Source: Rallus limicola (lineage: Eukaryota > Chordata > Aves > Gruiformes > Rallidae). From it: a DNA stretch of 64,000 bases. Every line of letters starts with the position of its first letter. Positions within the stretch are counted from its first letter, which is position 1. Shown here piece by piece: positions 61,790 through 64,000 of this stretch. The notes beneath the pieces were generated by a model. The model saw only the letters and a program-made list of their open reading frames with translations, was not told the origin of the DNA and searched no databases. Both the position numbers and the translations under genes were made by a program. The stretch covers positions 45,498,950 through 45,562,949 of the forward strand of contig JAKCOZ010000005.1 of NCBI GenBank assembly GCA_022605955.1, written 5' to 3'.

Positions 61790-64000
61790 TTTCCTTCTGT
61801 TTCTTCAGTTCAGAGTACGTTCAAAACCTGAAAAGAAAGGACCTTTCTTTAAAACTGTTCCAGCTTCTTCAAGTCCATTCTAGGCTTTAGATCTATTTTA
61901 AAAGCAAACTCCATGGAATGTACCTCCAGAGCCTGAAGGAAGTTTTTTTTTCAGCTGTTCTGGTCTATTGGGTTCATATGTATTCAGGGCTTCAGGCATT
62001 TTACGTAGCCAGTTGATTAAATATATATTTAGAATTTTTTAATATGCATATTAATTACCCTATAGATTAGAATGACTCTTTAGGAGCAATTTCTGCCTAT
62101 TGTGTAAAAGCATTATAAAAATCCTTATGAAAAATAGTTACTGCACATGCTTAAATGCTTCTCTTCTCCTTATGCCAACCCCCTCCCCTGTTCCCTAACA
62201 TACCAAAAACAAGTTGTATCATATCCTGGATTAATCACTGGATGAATTTCCATTATTGTATTACATGGATGCAAATTCTCATTTTAATTTGGAATTTTTT
62301 CCCCTTAGACTGCAAACTGGTAAATCTCCCCAAGTGAAGATTTTATAGAATCAGGAACCTTACAAAGTAGCAGATACCAAATACATCATTATTGTTGTTA
62401 TTGTTCTAATATTTTTTAAAAGAAAGGAAATTGGTGAGTGGTGGGAGGTGTGCTGAATCCATTTTCATACAGTGTATTTCAGTTCAGTTATATTTTGTGC
62501 TCTTTATTCAGAGGTGGGGGTGAGAGGGTATGGGGAGGAACAGCACTGGACAAGTACTGATAAGACCACAGGTATATTTGGACAAGAACAGCGAGACAGA
62601 GTGGGAGTGGAGGGGTGTGTGTGATCTGGGGAGCTGATGAAGAGACTAAGAAAAACTTTGTGATGTCCCTTTTCCTCAGCCCTCTCACTCTATCAGAAAA
62701 ACTCTGGACTCTATGGTGCATGTTCCCACGTCACCTGCCCTGTACATGACTGTATGTACAACCCTATCTGTCTCACTCCAGAAATACTCTTCTTCTGCAT
62801 CCTTCCTGACTATAGCTCCCAAATACTGAATTCCTCTCTTCTCACACTCCTGGTAACCCTCTAAGTGTGTAATGAAGATGCATGCTGATGTTTCGTAGGC
62901 AGCGTTTTGCAAATTGAGAACCACAAGATGAGGAAAGGAGGCTTGCTGCAGAAAAGCAACATAGGATTGCCTCAATCCTTGAGACATACTTCTGTTCTTC
63001 TGTAAAATTACTGAAGACCCAACAATGATCTGAATCATCTCATCTGGGTTTCCCTCTGCCCACTTAAAAGACCACCATATGGGGACCATGATGCAACATG
63101 GATGATTCAGGGTTTATCACGGTTCCTATTAGTTTACAGGAGGAATATCTTAGCACTTTATACTAGGTTTTTGCATCCAGTTCCTAATCTCACTCCTCCA
63201 ACTATATTTTTGCACATGAGAGGGAATTGCTTGGATGAGATGTGAACAACACTGAGCCACTTACAGCTATAAAATGAGGTTCTGTGTAGCTTTTCCTGGA
63301 AAACTAGTTAAGCATGCTGGGTTTTGGTTTCAAACCAGGATCCTGACATTGAAGAGTTAAGTCCCGCCTGCTGGTTTATAGAAGTTTACATCAATTCCTC
63401 AACTGACTGATCTGTTGGAAAAGCTTCAGAATGATTCCTGTGTTGTTTTAAAGTCCCACAGTCTCTTTCCTGAGGGCAATGGGCAGAGCAGCACACCATT
63501 CCCTAATACTGGCTGTAAAAGCTGTAGCCCAGCAAGTCAAGTATCAAGGAAGATAAATGCTCTGTTAACCTGTGCTGCTGTTATTAAAGGAACACAGCTG
63601 AAGTGTGCACTGATGGACCATGAAATCTGAGGAGAGCCACAAGACACTCAAGGTGAGAAATATGTGCTGAGAGGTCACGTGGTATCTTTGATGTTTCTGT
63701 GAAATTATCACACCATAAACTGACAAACTAAAATATTAAATTTTGACCTTTTAAGTCACTCATATCACTTTTTATCTTGAAGATCTTTCATTTACAACTT
63801 GGTCACATATCAGAAAGTATAACGTCCTTTTCGTGGTAAAAACAGGTGCAAGCAAACCCTCTGGGAAAGGGTGAGCTACGAAAGCCATTTGTAATCTTGT
63901 ACTCTTGCCACACTGTCTCACTTCAAATGTGGTATATATGTGTTAAGTTAAAGCATAAATAATACCACTTGTACATCTGCCTGAAAAACTCTGAGAAGAT
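61790..64000. other. Noncoding DNA to the window end
   Basis: A 134-codon open stretch on the minus strand (62685-63089) has no recognisable domain. It is noted in the findings rather than called. The remainder is AT-rich with no repeat family or RNA recognised. Confidence 0.5.

Noticed and set aside
1..64000. Bacterial-type features: operons, CRISPR arrays, ribosome binding sites, phage or defence systems
   Set aside because: The DNA is vertebrate; no spaced repeats of CRISPR type and no coding density of a prokaryote.

Overview
The window is a stretch of nuclear DNA from a bird. The main evidence is repeat content. Several CR1 LINEs end in the avian 3' tail (tandem copies of an 8-9 base unit of the tcatagaa type). 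One long terminal repeat resembles abundant bird ERV LTRs. Below these lie worn fossils of amniote-wide repeats (an old CR1 lineage and MIR-like SINEs). Base composition is AT-rich with few CpGs. I find no intact protein-coding gene, no convincing exon and no tRNA, rRNA or snRNA gene. The window therefore reads as intergenic or deep intronic DNA. Everything with recognisable protein similarity is LINE reverse transcriptase/endonuclease debris.

Layout. 1-2.05 kb: plain AT-rich DNA. 2.05-2.95 kb: a less AT-rich patch with several open frames on both strands, unidentified. 3-11.1 kb: noncoding with simple repeats. 11.12-12.90 kb: a plus-strand CR1 that keeps part of its endonuclease and the C-terminal end of reverse transcriptase but has lost the middle. 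13-20.8 kb: noncoding, with an A/C-rich tract and a small perfect inverted repeat near 17.7-17.9 kb. 20.84-22.08 kb: a complete solo LTR flanked by the 5-bp duplication CATTG, carrying a GT microsatellite. 23.1-23.5 kb: a MIR-like SINE fossil. 23.5-36.6 kb: noncoding, with one 37-bp tandem duplication at 29.3 kb.

36.6-47.7 kb is the part most likely to matter. It contains several stretches that look like conserved regulatory DNA by composition and motif content: about 36.6-38.4, 40.59-41.2 (13 CpGs in roughly 480 bp, plus an octamer site), 44.4-44.7, 46.05-46.33 (three RFX X-box-like sites within 71 bp) and 47.25-47.65 kb. Between them lie an old palindromic repeat (39.5-39.9 kb) and a remnant of an ancient CR1 reverse transcriptase (42.67-43.45 kb). 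47.7-64 kb holds an old CR1 3' end (51.7 kb), a better preserved 5'-truncated CR1 on the minus strand (55.61-56.74 kb), a short CR1 3' end (59.05 kb), microsatellites and a MIR-like SINE apparently interrupted by another old repeat (61.4-61.8 kb).

No genes here act together as a system. The nearest thing to an undescribed functional unit is the X-box cluster and the CpG-bearing block 5-6 kb before it. Their constraint is inferred from sequence texture only, because no alignment could be run.
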